Positions 10,640-21,071 of a DNA stretch of 64,000 bases are shown here, piece by piece. The notes beneath the pieces are model-generated. The model had not been told where the DNA came from, ran no database searches, and saw only the letters and a list, made by a program, of their open reading frames with translations. The first letter of the stretch is position 1. Every line of letters begins with the position of its first letter. A program made the position numbers and the translations under genes. Origin of the DNA: Diphasiastrum complanatum (Eukaryota; Streptophyta; Lycopodiopsida; Lycopodiales; Lycopodiaceae); NCBI GenBank assembly GCA_029204225.1, contig CM055095.1, positions 61,113,910 to 61,177,909 of the forward strand, given 5' to 3'.

Positions 10640-13600
10640 TGTCACAAAGGGAGGTCGAAACAGCAAGGTGGAGACAAGAAGACTTGCGTGAGATGCAGGT
10701 GAGATGGGCACACAGTTGATATATGTTGGCTCAATCCGATAATTGAATGTATCCACTGCCACAAGAAAGGTCATGCAACCGTGGATTGCCGCCTGAACCC
10801 AAGGAACAAATCAGCACAGAACAGACAGGAGAACAGCAACAGTTCGTCCTATGTCGAGGATCCCAGAGAGCTCAAAAAAGGGCGAAGAGAGATCGAACAA
10901 AAATTGTTCGACCGCCTATATTTGTGCAAATGTGTGTGCAGCGTCAACATCTGACACACATGAGGTGATCCTAGATTCAGGAGCCACCTACACTTCGTGA
11001 CATCAAGGCGAATTATGCCAAACATCAAGTGAGTGAATGTGGGTCAACACGAATGGCAGAGACGGACGACTCGAAGACGTTCTGTTCGTGCCTACACTGC
11101 AGCAGGACTTGCTTTCTGTGGAAAGGATAGCTGATGCAGGGATGCGTGTGACGTTTTCTGACGAAGCATGCAATGTTATTAATGCTAGTACCAGTACCCT
11201 GATCACTCAAGGCAGAAGAAAAGGTAATCTATATCACCTGAAGGTACGCCTGCCTGCTAATCAGGTGCATCAGACTCATGATGATTCGCCAGACACTCTG
11301 TGGCACAGGAGACTATGCCACATGAACTCAATGACACTTTACCAAGCAAGCCATCATGGAACAATAACAGGAGTCAACATCTCGAATGCGAACAATTCGA
11401 TCACCTGTGATGCATGTCTGAAGGGTAAGATGTCTCGCACTCCATTTGTCAAAGGCTCCTACAGAACGACTAAGATTTTGGAGTTAGTGCATTCTGACAT
11501 ATGTGGGCCTTTCAATGTGATCTCAGTAGGAGGCTCGAAATATTGATGATTATAGTAAATTCGCCAGAGTGTATTTCATTCAGAATAAATCAGAAGCACT
11601 TGATAAATTCACAGAGTACGTGAATTGGGCAGAGAGATGCACTGGCAATAAAGTGAAGCAGATCAGGACAGATCGAGGTGGCGAATACATCTCGAATCGC
11701 TTTACTGACTTCTGCAATGATCATGGCATCATTCACAAAAGGACTGCAGCATACACACCGCAGCACAATGGTGTTGCAGAGAGGAAAAATAGGACCCTGA
11801 TGGAAGCTGCCAGATGCATGATGGCCTACTTGAAAGCTCCAAGGGTACTGTGGACTGAAGCAGTAGCTACAGCTGTATACATCCAGAACAGGACAAGAAA
11901 GTCTGGTGTCCCTCACACGACACCACATGAATTATGGTGGGGTAGAAAGCCCAACCTGTCTCACATCAAAATCTTTGGCTGTGCAGCTTATGCACATATC
12001 CCTGATAAGCTTCGAAAGAAGCTTGATGAAAAGGCTCCTAACAGGGATTTTTGGTAGGTTATGACAACAATTTGTCATACTACAGAGTCTACATTCCAGA
12101 CACGAACACTATGAAGACAGTGAGAGATGTCAGATTTGATGAGAGCAAAATGATGGCCAATGATGATCCTATCAACTATGAAGTTCTTGAAAGACAGTAC
12201 TATGATCTGCCACCAACGACAGAGGGAGCAGAAGACGAACACGAAAACAAAGATTTTCGAGTCGCTTCGCATTTGAGTGACGAATCAGAAGACGAAAGAT
12301 TCGAGAGGCAGACTTCTGCTACAGTTTGTATAAACCAAGATGGTTCTGGACCTAGCAGAGCAGACAAAGGCAAAGGCATTGTTGTCCCAGGAGGATCTCC
12401 TAGAAGGTCGACAAGACCACGAAGAGCGCCAACAAGATATGTGTCAAGAAGCTCTGCTTTTACATCTAAAGAGTTCTGTGGATTCAGTGGCGAACCACAG
12501 ACATTTGAGGAGGCAGTTGAATGTCCAGAGAAGGACAAATGGATCCAAGCCATGAACGAAGAGACACAGTCCAAGAAGAAGAACCAGGTATGGACGTTGG
12601 AGCCATTACCAGATAAGCGAAAGGCTGTCAAATACAAATGGGTTTACAAGCTCAAGTATGGACCAGATGGGGATGTCTCGAAATACAAGGCAAGATTGGT
12701 AGTGAAGAGAATCTCTCAGAGATATGGTATTGATTACTCTGAAACATTCTCTCATGTCGTCAAACATTCGTCTCCCTACGTTTGTTATTTGCATATGCAG
12801 CTGCTTATGACGTCAGGATCCACATTGTGGATGAGAAGACAACCTTCTTGCATGTTGAGTTAGACGAAGAAGTCTACATGGATCAACCCCCAGGATATGT
12901 CTCGAATATACTTCCTGACTATGCATGCAGAATGCATAGGAGTATCTATGGTCTGAAGCAGTCAACTTGACAATGGTACAAAAAGAAGGACCAAGCCCTG
13001 AAATCATTGGGATTAAAGCCACTGATGGCTGATTCCAATGTGTATGTGAGAATTACATATGGGCAGATCATTATTGTGGCTGTATATGTGGACGACACTC
13101 TGATACTCTGCAAGAGTGAGAAGCTGATTGCTGAAGTGAAGGAAGAGATCTCAAAACATTTCGAGATTGTGGATCTGGGAGAGGCCAGGTGTTACCTTGG
13201 CTTACAAATTGAAAGGGACTATGAGGGAGGTGAGTTGTACCTTCATCAGTCCAGATACACCCAAAAAATCCTGGAGGATTTTGGGATGCTGAATTGCAAA
13301 GGAGCGAATACTCCAATGCTCACAAGAATGGTGCTGACAAACGAAAATTGTTCGAGGACTGAAGCAAAGAGGGAATTGATGCAGCTCACACCTTACAGGA
13401 AACTGATAGGATCGTTAATGTACCTTGTTGACAATACATGCCCTGACATTGCTTATGCAGTATTCAGCATGAGCCAATTCTACACGAATCCTGGCTCGAC
13501 ACATTGGAAGATTGCAAAACGAATTTTGCAGCATCTTCAGCTAACAAAGGATTATGGTTTGTGTTATTGTCGTGATGCAGGTTTCCAGATGATTTCCTAC

Positions 13601-14236
13601 AGTGATGCTAGTTGGGCATCCCTCAAAGACGACTGTGAAAGTGTCTCAGGAGGATGCACCATTGCATTTGGAGCGGCAGTTCTCTGGGTCAGCAAGAAGC
13701 AGACCATTGTGGCTCAGTCATCCTGCGAAGCAGAGTATGTTGCAGCAGCAAAGATGGCAAATGAGATAGTTTGGCTCGAACAGTTCTTGGATGAATTGGG
13801 CGAAACAACAAATGAACCTCTGGTTTTGCAGATGGACAACACATTTGCAATACATTTGACGAAAGACCCTGTGTTTCACTCAAAGATGAAACACATTGCG
13901 ATCAAGTACCACTTGATCAGGGACCTGATTGGCAAGAAGATGTTGCAGACCACCTTCATTGGAACGAAAGACATGGTTGCTGACATCTTCACAAAGGCCC
14001 TAGATAAAGGTCTATTCAAGAGACACAGGAGCAGCCTTGGAGTCGTCAAGCTATCATGCTTTGAGAGGGAGATGAAGAAACATTTTGTTTCCAATGCCAA
14101 AGCTTTGCTAGCTTTCAATTTTGAACCTTTGACAAAAGGCGACACCACACGACACAACACGACAAAACGCGAAATCAGTCATGCTCCACAAACAGCCAAG
14201 AAGAACAGCCAAGTACCATGGGGTACAGATATCTGA
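10640..14236 (+). pseudogene. Ty1/copia polyprotein, 5'-truncated (family 1)
   Basis: The domains follow copia order. Two CCHC zinc knuckles lie near 10671-10790 (CVRC-stop-DGH..C, then CIHCHKKGHATVDC). The protease relic is LDSGAT near 10972. The GAG-pre-integrase zinc motif (LWHRRLCHMN, CDACLKGK) and the integrase core (HSDICGP, IRTDRGGEY, PQHNGVAERKNRT) follow. RT has KYKWVYKLKYG, a motif A whose Asp is in an altered context, and the catalytic YVDDTLI at about 13090. RNase H has SYSDASWA, SSCEAEY and LQMDN. The gag N-terminal part is missing. Frame breaks occur near 11545, 12057, 12770 and 12970. The C-terminal tail after RNase H runs to the stop at 14236 and is shared with the inverted copy at the window start. 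The element cannot make an intact polyprotein. Confidence 0.9.
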
Positions 14237-14560
14237 TCTAATATCATGACATCAACAAGAGTATACTAGATCGTGGCTAATCTGCCACTCTTGTAATTCG
14301 TGATTAGTTGTAGATGTTTAATCGCTCTAATCTAGAAGTTACACGACGCGACTATATACTTTCCGTTTGATGCATAATACAGTAATCTAATGCTAGTAAG
14401 CAAGACAAGAAGAAGAAGACGAAAATACAGAATACAGTCCGCCTGCGTGCGAGACAATTTTTGTAATAAGATCAGTAGATCCAAAGTCCGCTAGTAAGCG
14501 AGACATGAATTCGTGAGAGAAGTGTATTTCTCTCACGCCAACGCATTGTGTGGATCTACA
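14230..14560 (+). mobile_element. 3' LTR of the family 1 copia element
   Basis: The noncoding sequence after the pol stop matches the inverted copy at about 1-330. It ends in GTGTGGATCTACA, with the same terminal ATCTACA as the LTR at 20599-21038. The start is approximate because no clean TG terminus is obvious; a weak polypurine run (ATGGGG) precedes it. The 5' LTR of this element is absent. Confidence 0.7.
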
Positions 14561-14722
14561 TGCAGTGCTTGAAAAATCAGAAACATCAATAGATAATTTT
14601 GTAGCTGTTTATGCACATTATTATTCTAGATAATAGTATGATCTTGAATGTAAATCTGTCTGTTGCTATTCGTGTGTCTGATTCACTTGCTCATTTAATT
14701 CCGCACTTTGGTTTTGTGAAAA

Positions 14723-15550
14723 TGTCAAGATCATGCTTGATCTAGGCCAAATCATGTACATATTATGTTTACACATGTGTGGAGCCTGTTCTCACGTGTG
14801 AATTAAATGCATTTATCATTTAGATGAGTCATATAGGTTGTACATACCATTTCATTTGAGATCTAGTGGCTAAAATGGCCAAAAACTAGTTTTCTAGCTA
14901 TATGCCACTTGGCATCATTTTATTGGTAGGAAAAGATATTTCACATGGATAGGAGTGATCTCACACGTGCCAAGGACTGCTCACATGTGTCAAAACATCA
15001 GTAGTAGGTGAGATCCAACTTGTAGTAGATATTTGTGCAAGTCCCTATAAATTAGGAAAATTGTCTAAAATCAAGGGAGGTGGCTATAAGTTAGGAAACT
15101 TGGTCCATGTGCCATATTGATGATTATTGGTGGATCCTTTGATGAGTAGGCACTCTCACACGTGCCAAATCAACTGAGTAAGCATCAGCTCTTGTGTATA
15201 TATAGTGGCTCATTTGGCCATAATTGGCATGGAAGCTAAATCTTGGTTTTGGTGCATTTTTTGAGTAATCTCTCCATTTGTCTTGCTATTTTATGCATTG
15301 ATTGGGTTCTTAGCTTAGTATACTTCATACTCAACCTACTGTCCATACTCTGACAAGTTTTCACACGTGTGAAATCAGCAAGCTCAAGTTTTGGTCATGA
15401 ATGATTGTTCTTGTTAGATTTCTTCATCTAGATTTGATCTAAATGCTATCTAATCTTGTGTAGATTGATAGGTTGATCTAATCTACCATCCAATCAAACT
15501 CGTGGGTCTGATTCAGATCTATTCTTGGTCCATTTTGCTATAAATTGACA
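14723..15550 (+). mobile_element. 5' LTR of copia element A
   Basis: The proposed LTR runs from TGTCAAGATC to ATAAATTGACA, giving the short terminal inverted repeat TGTCAA/TTGACA. It is followed at once by a tRNA-iMet primer binding site. It holds a TATATATAG box at 15197-15205 and five to six CACRTGTG or CACACGTG palindromes, a possible bZIP/bHLH G-box-type array. No matching 3' LTR is seen downstream of the pol fragment at 23.7-25.6 kb. The start was chosen from the inverted repeat alone. Confidence 0.65.
15197..15205 (+). promoter_or_regulatory. TATA box in the LTR of element A
   Basis: TATATATAG lies about 350 bp before the LTR end, where a copia U3/R boundary promoter is expected. It is preceded by CACACGTG and CACATGTG palindromes. 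Confidence 0.45.
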
Positions 15551-15563
15551 TGGTATCAGAGCC
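15551..15563 (+). other. Primer binding site (initiator tRNA-Met) of element A
   Basis: TGGTATCAGAGCC directly follows the LTR end TTGACA. This is the usual plant Ty1/copia PBS complementary to the 3' end of initiator tRNA-Met. Confidence 0.9.
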
Positions 15564-16081
15564 AAGTACAAGTGCATTTAAGACATTGATCTAAAACTAT
15601 TCCCAAATTGGCAAGTTTTTGAAAACAAGCTAATATTGAGGTAGCGAGTTGTGGGCTATAGGTGTACCTTCCACACGTGTGGGGCCGTACAGAACCTGTT
15701 TTGAGCATTATTTTTCATTTTGGTGCAGTTTGAGCTTCATACACCCAATTTGAGTCATATAGGTGCATTTTTCAAGCTTTCACTTGCATTGTTTCTATTC
15801 CATTGATATGTTCTTGGTTTAGATCAATCATATAGGTGGATTAAAGCTTGTTTACAGTGCATTGAAGTTGATTCTCTGGTTTTTTTAGTGTACCTTGAAG
15901 TTGAGAGAGATTGAGTGCTATAAACCAAAGATTAAGGAGTCAATTTGCAAAGTTGAGATTGTAGCTAGATTTGTTCTAAAGTGGTAGGGTCAGGTCTACA
16001 AGCTTATTGATTGCTAGAAGACACTATAGGTTCAAATCTCTAAGTGAAACCATCTGAATTTCAAGTGCATTTACACTAATA

Positions 16082-17431
16082 ATGGCATCAATGGGTGGCT
16101 TCTTACTTGAAGCTAGTGAAAGGCTTTCCTCAACTAATTATGCCATTTGGAAAGTTCGAATGGAGTCATTATTTGTACTTCATGATTTGTATGACATTGT
16201 TCTTGGTGTGGAAGAAGAACCTCAAGTAGCTCAAGAATCAGTAAAGTACAAAAAGAGATTTAGGTTGTCATTACATTGCTTGAAAATGAGTGTAAGTAAT
16301 GACTTGTTGAAAGAGATCTCATCTTGTAGCACATCCAAAGAGGCATGGGATTCACTAAAATCTATTTATGAATCCAAAAATACTTCAAGAATACTCATGC
16401 TAAGAAATTAAATACCTCAAAGCATGAAAGGAAGTAATGAAAGTGCCCAAGATTATGTTCTTAGGATCAAATCTTTGAATATTGATTATCTTCCACTAGT
16501 GACAAGATTCAAGACAATGAGCTAGTTCAAATCATCTTGAATGGATTAGGAAATGAGTATTCTAATCTAGTTCAAACATTTGCTATTCAAGATCAACTTC
16601 CTAAAACCTCATAGTGTGCTAGTTTCTGAGGACAGTAGGATGCTTCATATCAAGAATAGGATTGGTTCTCTTTCTTTGATTGATGGTGATGAGAAAGCTA
16701 ACTTTTCTTTGAAAGGCAAGAAGAAGAAGGTTCCATCCAAGAAGACCCAAGATGTGGAGGTCGAGAGCAAGGATGGAGTTTCAAGTTCAAAAGGCAAGAG
16801 TAAGAAGGACGAGAAGAAGCTTAAGCATTTTTTCTATGGTAAGAAAGGACACTTTGCATCCGAGACTTACAAGAAGAAGAATGCCCAAGAGAAGGACAAC
16901 CATGGCAACCTTGTGCTTGAGGAGGAGGATGAATGCAACTTATCTTTGATGGCTTCCTTAACACAAACATCTAATCACAACACATGGTGGATTGATAGTG
17001 GGGCTAGTTCCCACATGACTCACCAAAAAGACTACTTTTCTACCTTACTTTCTTACAATAACTCTAAGAAGATTATTTTCACTGCAAGTGATCAAGAATG
17101 TGAGATTGTAGGAATTGGATCCATTCCATTATGTCTTGGATCATCTAAGAAAGTAGATCTAGACAATGTTTTTTATGTACCTTCTATTACAAAGAACTTG
17201 TTAAGTGTTGGTCAACTTATGGATAGTGGATTAGATGTTCATTTCAAGCATGGAGCATGTTCCATCTTGAAGAATGATAAATGTATTTATTGCTAATGGC
17301 TTTAAGCACGGAAGGTTATTTAAGTTGGATGCTAATGTGATGGTTGGAAGTGTTAAAATGGCAAGGGAGGAGCTCTCACAAGTGGAGCTATGGCACAAGA
17401 GGTTAGGCCATCCTAACTACAAAGGCCTTCG
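16082..17431 (+). pseudogene. Copia element A gag, protease and GAG-pre-integrase
   Basis: The ATG at 16082 opens a copia gag (LSSTNYAIWKVRMESLF, then SKEAWDSLKSIYESKN), which stops at 16411 and continues in other frames. A lysine-rich linker leads to a zinc-knuckle position reading HFFYGKKGHFASETYKK. All three cysteines of the usual CX2CX4HX4C are replaced; only the Gly/His scaffold remains. The protease motif WWIDSGASSHMT is intact. GAG-pre-integrase ends at LWHKRLGHPNYKGL, where an LTR fragment of another element interrupts it. The integrase core is missing. The continuation may be the copia 3' half starting at 23746, but the two are not proven to be one element. Confidence 0.85.
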
Positions 17432-19982
17432 GTTTTCAGGATGCTCATTACTTGAACGATTTGTTTAAGGCTGAGCATAAGAAATCTAACACTCCCCCTT
17501 AATGTGGATCCTGAAAAACTTTGATCTTCAGATTTAACATATCGTTAAATCTGAGATGTTGCTCCTTTGATAAAGCCTTTGTGAAGTAATCTGCTACCAT
17601 GTAGTTTGTTTTGCAGAAAACCAATTCTACTTCCTTGCTGTACACTTTCTCTCTAAGGTAATGATACTTGATTTCTATATGTTTGCTTCGAGAGTGAAAT
17701 CTCGGATTGAGAGATAGTGCTATTGTGCTTTGATTGTCACAATAGATTGTTGTAGGAAGTGTTTGTGCAAGGTTGAGGTCTGCAAGCAGTTGCCTTAGCC
17801 AGATTGTCTCTTTGGTTGCATTGGTGGCAACTATGTATTCAGATTCCGTTGATGATAATTCAACTGAGATTTGCTTTCGACTGTTCCATGAGATTGGGCC
17901 TTGGTTGTATTAAAATACAAATCCAGAAGTTGATTTTCTGGTGTCGACATCTCCTGCCCAATTCGCATCTGTGTAGGCTTCAAGGATGTTGGCAGTGTGG
18001 CTGCCTTCGTAGCAGATGCTGAGAGTTTTCGTTGCTTGGATGTACTTCACGACCTTTGTTAGTGCTTTCCTATGAGTCAAGCCTGGATTTGACAAGAATT
18101 GGCTGAGTGCACTGATCGAATATGCAAGGTCTGGTCGCGTGCAGATCATTGCATACATCAGTGAGCCGATTTTGGATTGAAACAGGTAGCGCTTCATCTC
18201 TTCTTTTTCTGCCTCAGTTTGAGGAGATTGTTCCTTTGATAACTTTAGTCTAGGGTCGAGTGGAAAGTGAGTTGGTTTGCAGTTGGCCATTCCATAGTTT
18301 TCCAACACGTTGTTGAGATATCGTTGCTAACTGATAAAGATCAGTCTGCTAGGTCGATCTCGTTGGATTTGGATTCTGAGACAATAGTGGGCTGGACCCA
18401 TGTCAGTCATCTTGTATTCCTGGGCCAACATGCATTTTGTATCCTTTATTAAATTCAGATTATTACCGAATAAGAGTGATGATGATGAAGTAATTTGATA
18501 CAAACTTGAAGTAGACATTTGGGTCTACTAAGTTTGGAATAAAACCATTCTCTATCAGAAATGCGTTGATCTTTTGGAACCAGGCTCTGGGTGACTGTTT
18601 CAGCCCGTAGAGTGCGTTGTGGATTTTGCATACAAGGTGCAGATGCTTGTCGTTGAGTTCGTATCCCTCTGGCTGCGTCATCTAGATTTTCTCTTCGATG
18701 GTTCCATTGAGGAAAGCGGTCTGGACATCCATCTGGTGGACTTCAAGATCTGATGCAGCTGCAAAGGAGAGGAGTAGGCGGATCGAAGCATGTTTGACAA
18801 CTGGGCTGAAGGTTTTTGAATTATCCAGATCTAGAACCTGGGAAAAGCCTTTGGCAACTAGCCTGGCCTTGTAACGATTTAGCCTTCCTTCAGCATCGTA
18901 CTTCGCCTTGAATATCCATTTGCATGGAATTGGGTTTCGGTTTTTTGGCAGCTCAGTGAATGTCCATGTTCGATTCTCCATAAGAGAATCGAATTCGGTG
19001 TCCATCGCTGCTTTCCACTGGTCAGCATTAGGAGTAGACATCACCTCAGAAACGGTGGTTGGTTCCTACACAAAGTAGCAGGCCAGATCATCCATAAGCT
19101 TTCATCCAGAATTTCTTTGGAAGGGAGGCATGGGCCATCATGCTCTTGGCACTTTCGATGAGTCTCTGATTCTTTCGTTCAGCTACACCATTGGACTGAG
19201 ATGAGTAGCTGGTTGTATTTTGTTGATGTATCCTGTTGGCCTTGCAGAACTCCTTGAATTATGTGGAGATGTATTCTCCCCCTCCATCTGTGCGTATAGT
19301 CTTGATCTTCCTCTGGGTCTGGTTTTCTGCAGATGCCTTGATCTGCTTGAAGAACTTGAATGCTTCGGATTTGTTCTTCATATAGTATGTTGCAGTCCTT
19401 CGAGATAAGTCGTTGATGAAGGTTAGGAAATAGAGAGCTCCCTCTATGGAAGCAGGGCCACAAATGTCACTATGTACAAGGTCAAGCAAGCCCTTGGATG
19501 TATGAACAGAGTCTGAACTGAAGGGACTCCTAGCATGTTTGCTGATAATACAGCTTTCGCATGGAGAAGTTGGCTTGCTGACTGAAGGCAAATCTTGTAC
19601 TAGACTCTGAGCTGACATTTGAAGTTAAGATGGCCAAGTCTAAAATGCCACAGCACATCAGTTGATTCAAAAGTGATTGTGTGAAGAGCTTGATTGTTAG
19701 AAGAATAGCAATGGCTGAGTTTGTAAAGATAGCCGCTTCTTCTTCTGTAGGCTAGAACCTTCCGGGATTTGTCAAGAATTGTGCAGCCGTCTGTATCGAA
19801 TTCAACCCTCCGACCTGAATTGGTGATTCTGCTAACTGAGAGCAGGTTCTTGGTCAGATTTGGAATGTGGATAACGTTGGACAACAACTTGACCTCACCT
19901 CTTTTGAATTCAACTTTGATTGTTCCTTCACCTTCGATTGAATGTGATGAGTTGTCTCCAAGTTGCACAACTCAAGAGTGGG
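17432..19982 (-). pseudogene. Copia element 3 (minus strand), internally deleted
   Basis: On the minus strand it starts in the protease-to-GAG-pre-integrase linker (19968-19600) and continues with the integrase zinc and core (SPCESCIISKHARSPF, HSDICGP, IRTDGGGEY). Near 19100 the integrase jumps from KKFW to a remnant just before RT (ACYFVQEP-like), so the integrase C-terminal part is deleted. RT follows (CKWIFKAKYDAEGRLNRYKA, HQMDVQTAFLNGTIEEKI). Close to 18474 the catalytic YVDD codons are missing through a deletion of about 20 bp relative to element 5. RNase H is largely readable (AYTDANWAGD, SSTESEY, CDNQSTIALS). A polypurine tract (minus-strand AAGGGGGAG, 17492-17500) and only 60 bp of 3' LTR (17432-17491, beginning TGTTAGATTTC) remain. 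Gag, the 5' LTR and the PBS are absent. Confidence 0.9.
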
Positions 19983-20598
19983 TGATTGAGTCAACATATG
20001 CAATCTCCCCTCATCAATCATTGGAAAATGACAAAAAGAGTGCTTTGATGACTCTTTTGCACTCTCGATTTTGGCATACTTTATAGAGGATATAACATTC
20101 ACTTAGTTGGTGTTTTAGATTTTGATTTTTTAAGAGAATAAGTGGGTAGAAGGTCAACAAGTGCATATGCAATCTTCTTTTGAGAGGGAGCATTTCATGG
20201 CTATGAAAGACATGGGAAACCATCTCATTCTCATTCACTAAAGCTAGGTACAAAGCTTTGACAACAACAACCAAGAAGATATTATGGATCAAGAGCTTGC
20301 CAGTGGAGCTTAAGCTGATCAGAGTTGAAGACATTCGCCTCATTAGATCTGACAACATATCAAGCCAAAGCCTTCTACGATTCATATCTTTCATGTTGGA
20401 AATGGTGAACTCTTGCAATCATTCCCTGGCATTCCCCAAAGCCAAAGTTCTCAATGTTTTCCCCTGCAACCAAAGCCCGAAATGTCTGAAGTCGAAGTCG
20501 TCGACGTCAACTACATCGAAATGGCTGACGAGGACTCATGCATCAAAAAGCCGAAGGCCAACAAAACCAAACGTTGGACAAGTCAAGTTAGCAGACTG
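19983..20598 (+). pseudogene. Junction sequence with a probable RNase H relic
   Basis: Element 3 homology ends after CAAGAGTGG. The following DNA has no clear domain until about 20255-20470, where the plus frame reads ILWIKSLPVELKL and SDNISSQSLL, followed by GELLQSF. That resembles the degraded end of a copia RNase H (W-L-EL, DN-S-LA). An open tail (MSEVEVVDVNYIEMADEDS, Lys-rich) then runs into the LTR-like block at 20599 and stops at 20694. It is probably the 3' end of a family-2 copia. Confidence 0.5.
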
Positions 20599-21038
20599 CA
20601 GCTCTCGATGAGCGTGAGGACATTGTACTATCATGCTCAGCCACCAAAGCAACGTTATCAGAGGATGGCTAATAGTGTTAAACCTCTCTTGTAATTTGTT
20701 GTTAATCTATCTTGTAATCTCACCTATTGAGACAAATATAGGATAGAATGCTAGAACAAGATATGCGAATTAGTTTTTGTAGCTATGCATGAAAGTCTGC
20801 CAGCGAGCAAAACATAGCGATTTTGTAAGAAGAGTGTTAGGCCGCCAACGAGTGAGACATTGAACGACTCACTCAAAAAGAAAAACAAATACAAAATACT
20901 TTCAGTTCTTCCATCTCTGATTGTCATGTTTCATATGTTTGATTGATTGCTACGAAGTCTGTGATCTATAGTCGATTATCTAGGTCTGGCAAATTCTGCA
21001 CAGACATACAAACAGAACTGTCGAAAAACAAATCTACA
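20599..21038 (+). mobile_element. LTR of copia element 2
   Basis: This block ends in AATCTACA immediately before a primer binding site, so its right edge is a 5' LTR end. The left edge is set where homology to 62137-62576 starts (CAGCTCTCGATGAGCG). The two copies run 440 bp without an indel and with very few substitutions. Its wording (GCCGCCAACGAGTGAGACATTG) recalls the family-1 LTR (GTCCGCTAGTAAGCGAGACAT), suggesting related families. Confidence 0.8.
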
Positions 21039-21050
21039 TGATATCAGAGC
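21039..21050 (+). other. Primer binding site of element 2
   Basis: TGATATCAGAGC follows the LTR end CTACA. It differs from the canonical TGGTATCAGAGC at one base. Confidence 0.85.
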
Positions 21051-21071
21051 ATATTCAATAGATAACGCAAT

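Noticed and set aside
12200-12637. A 145-codon minus-strand ORF
   Set aside because: It is antisense to the RT linker of the family-1 copia, which shows clear copia motifs on the plus strand.
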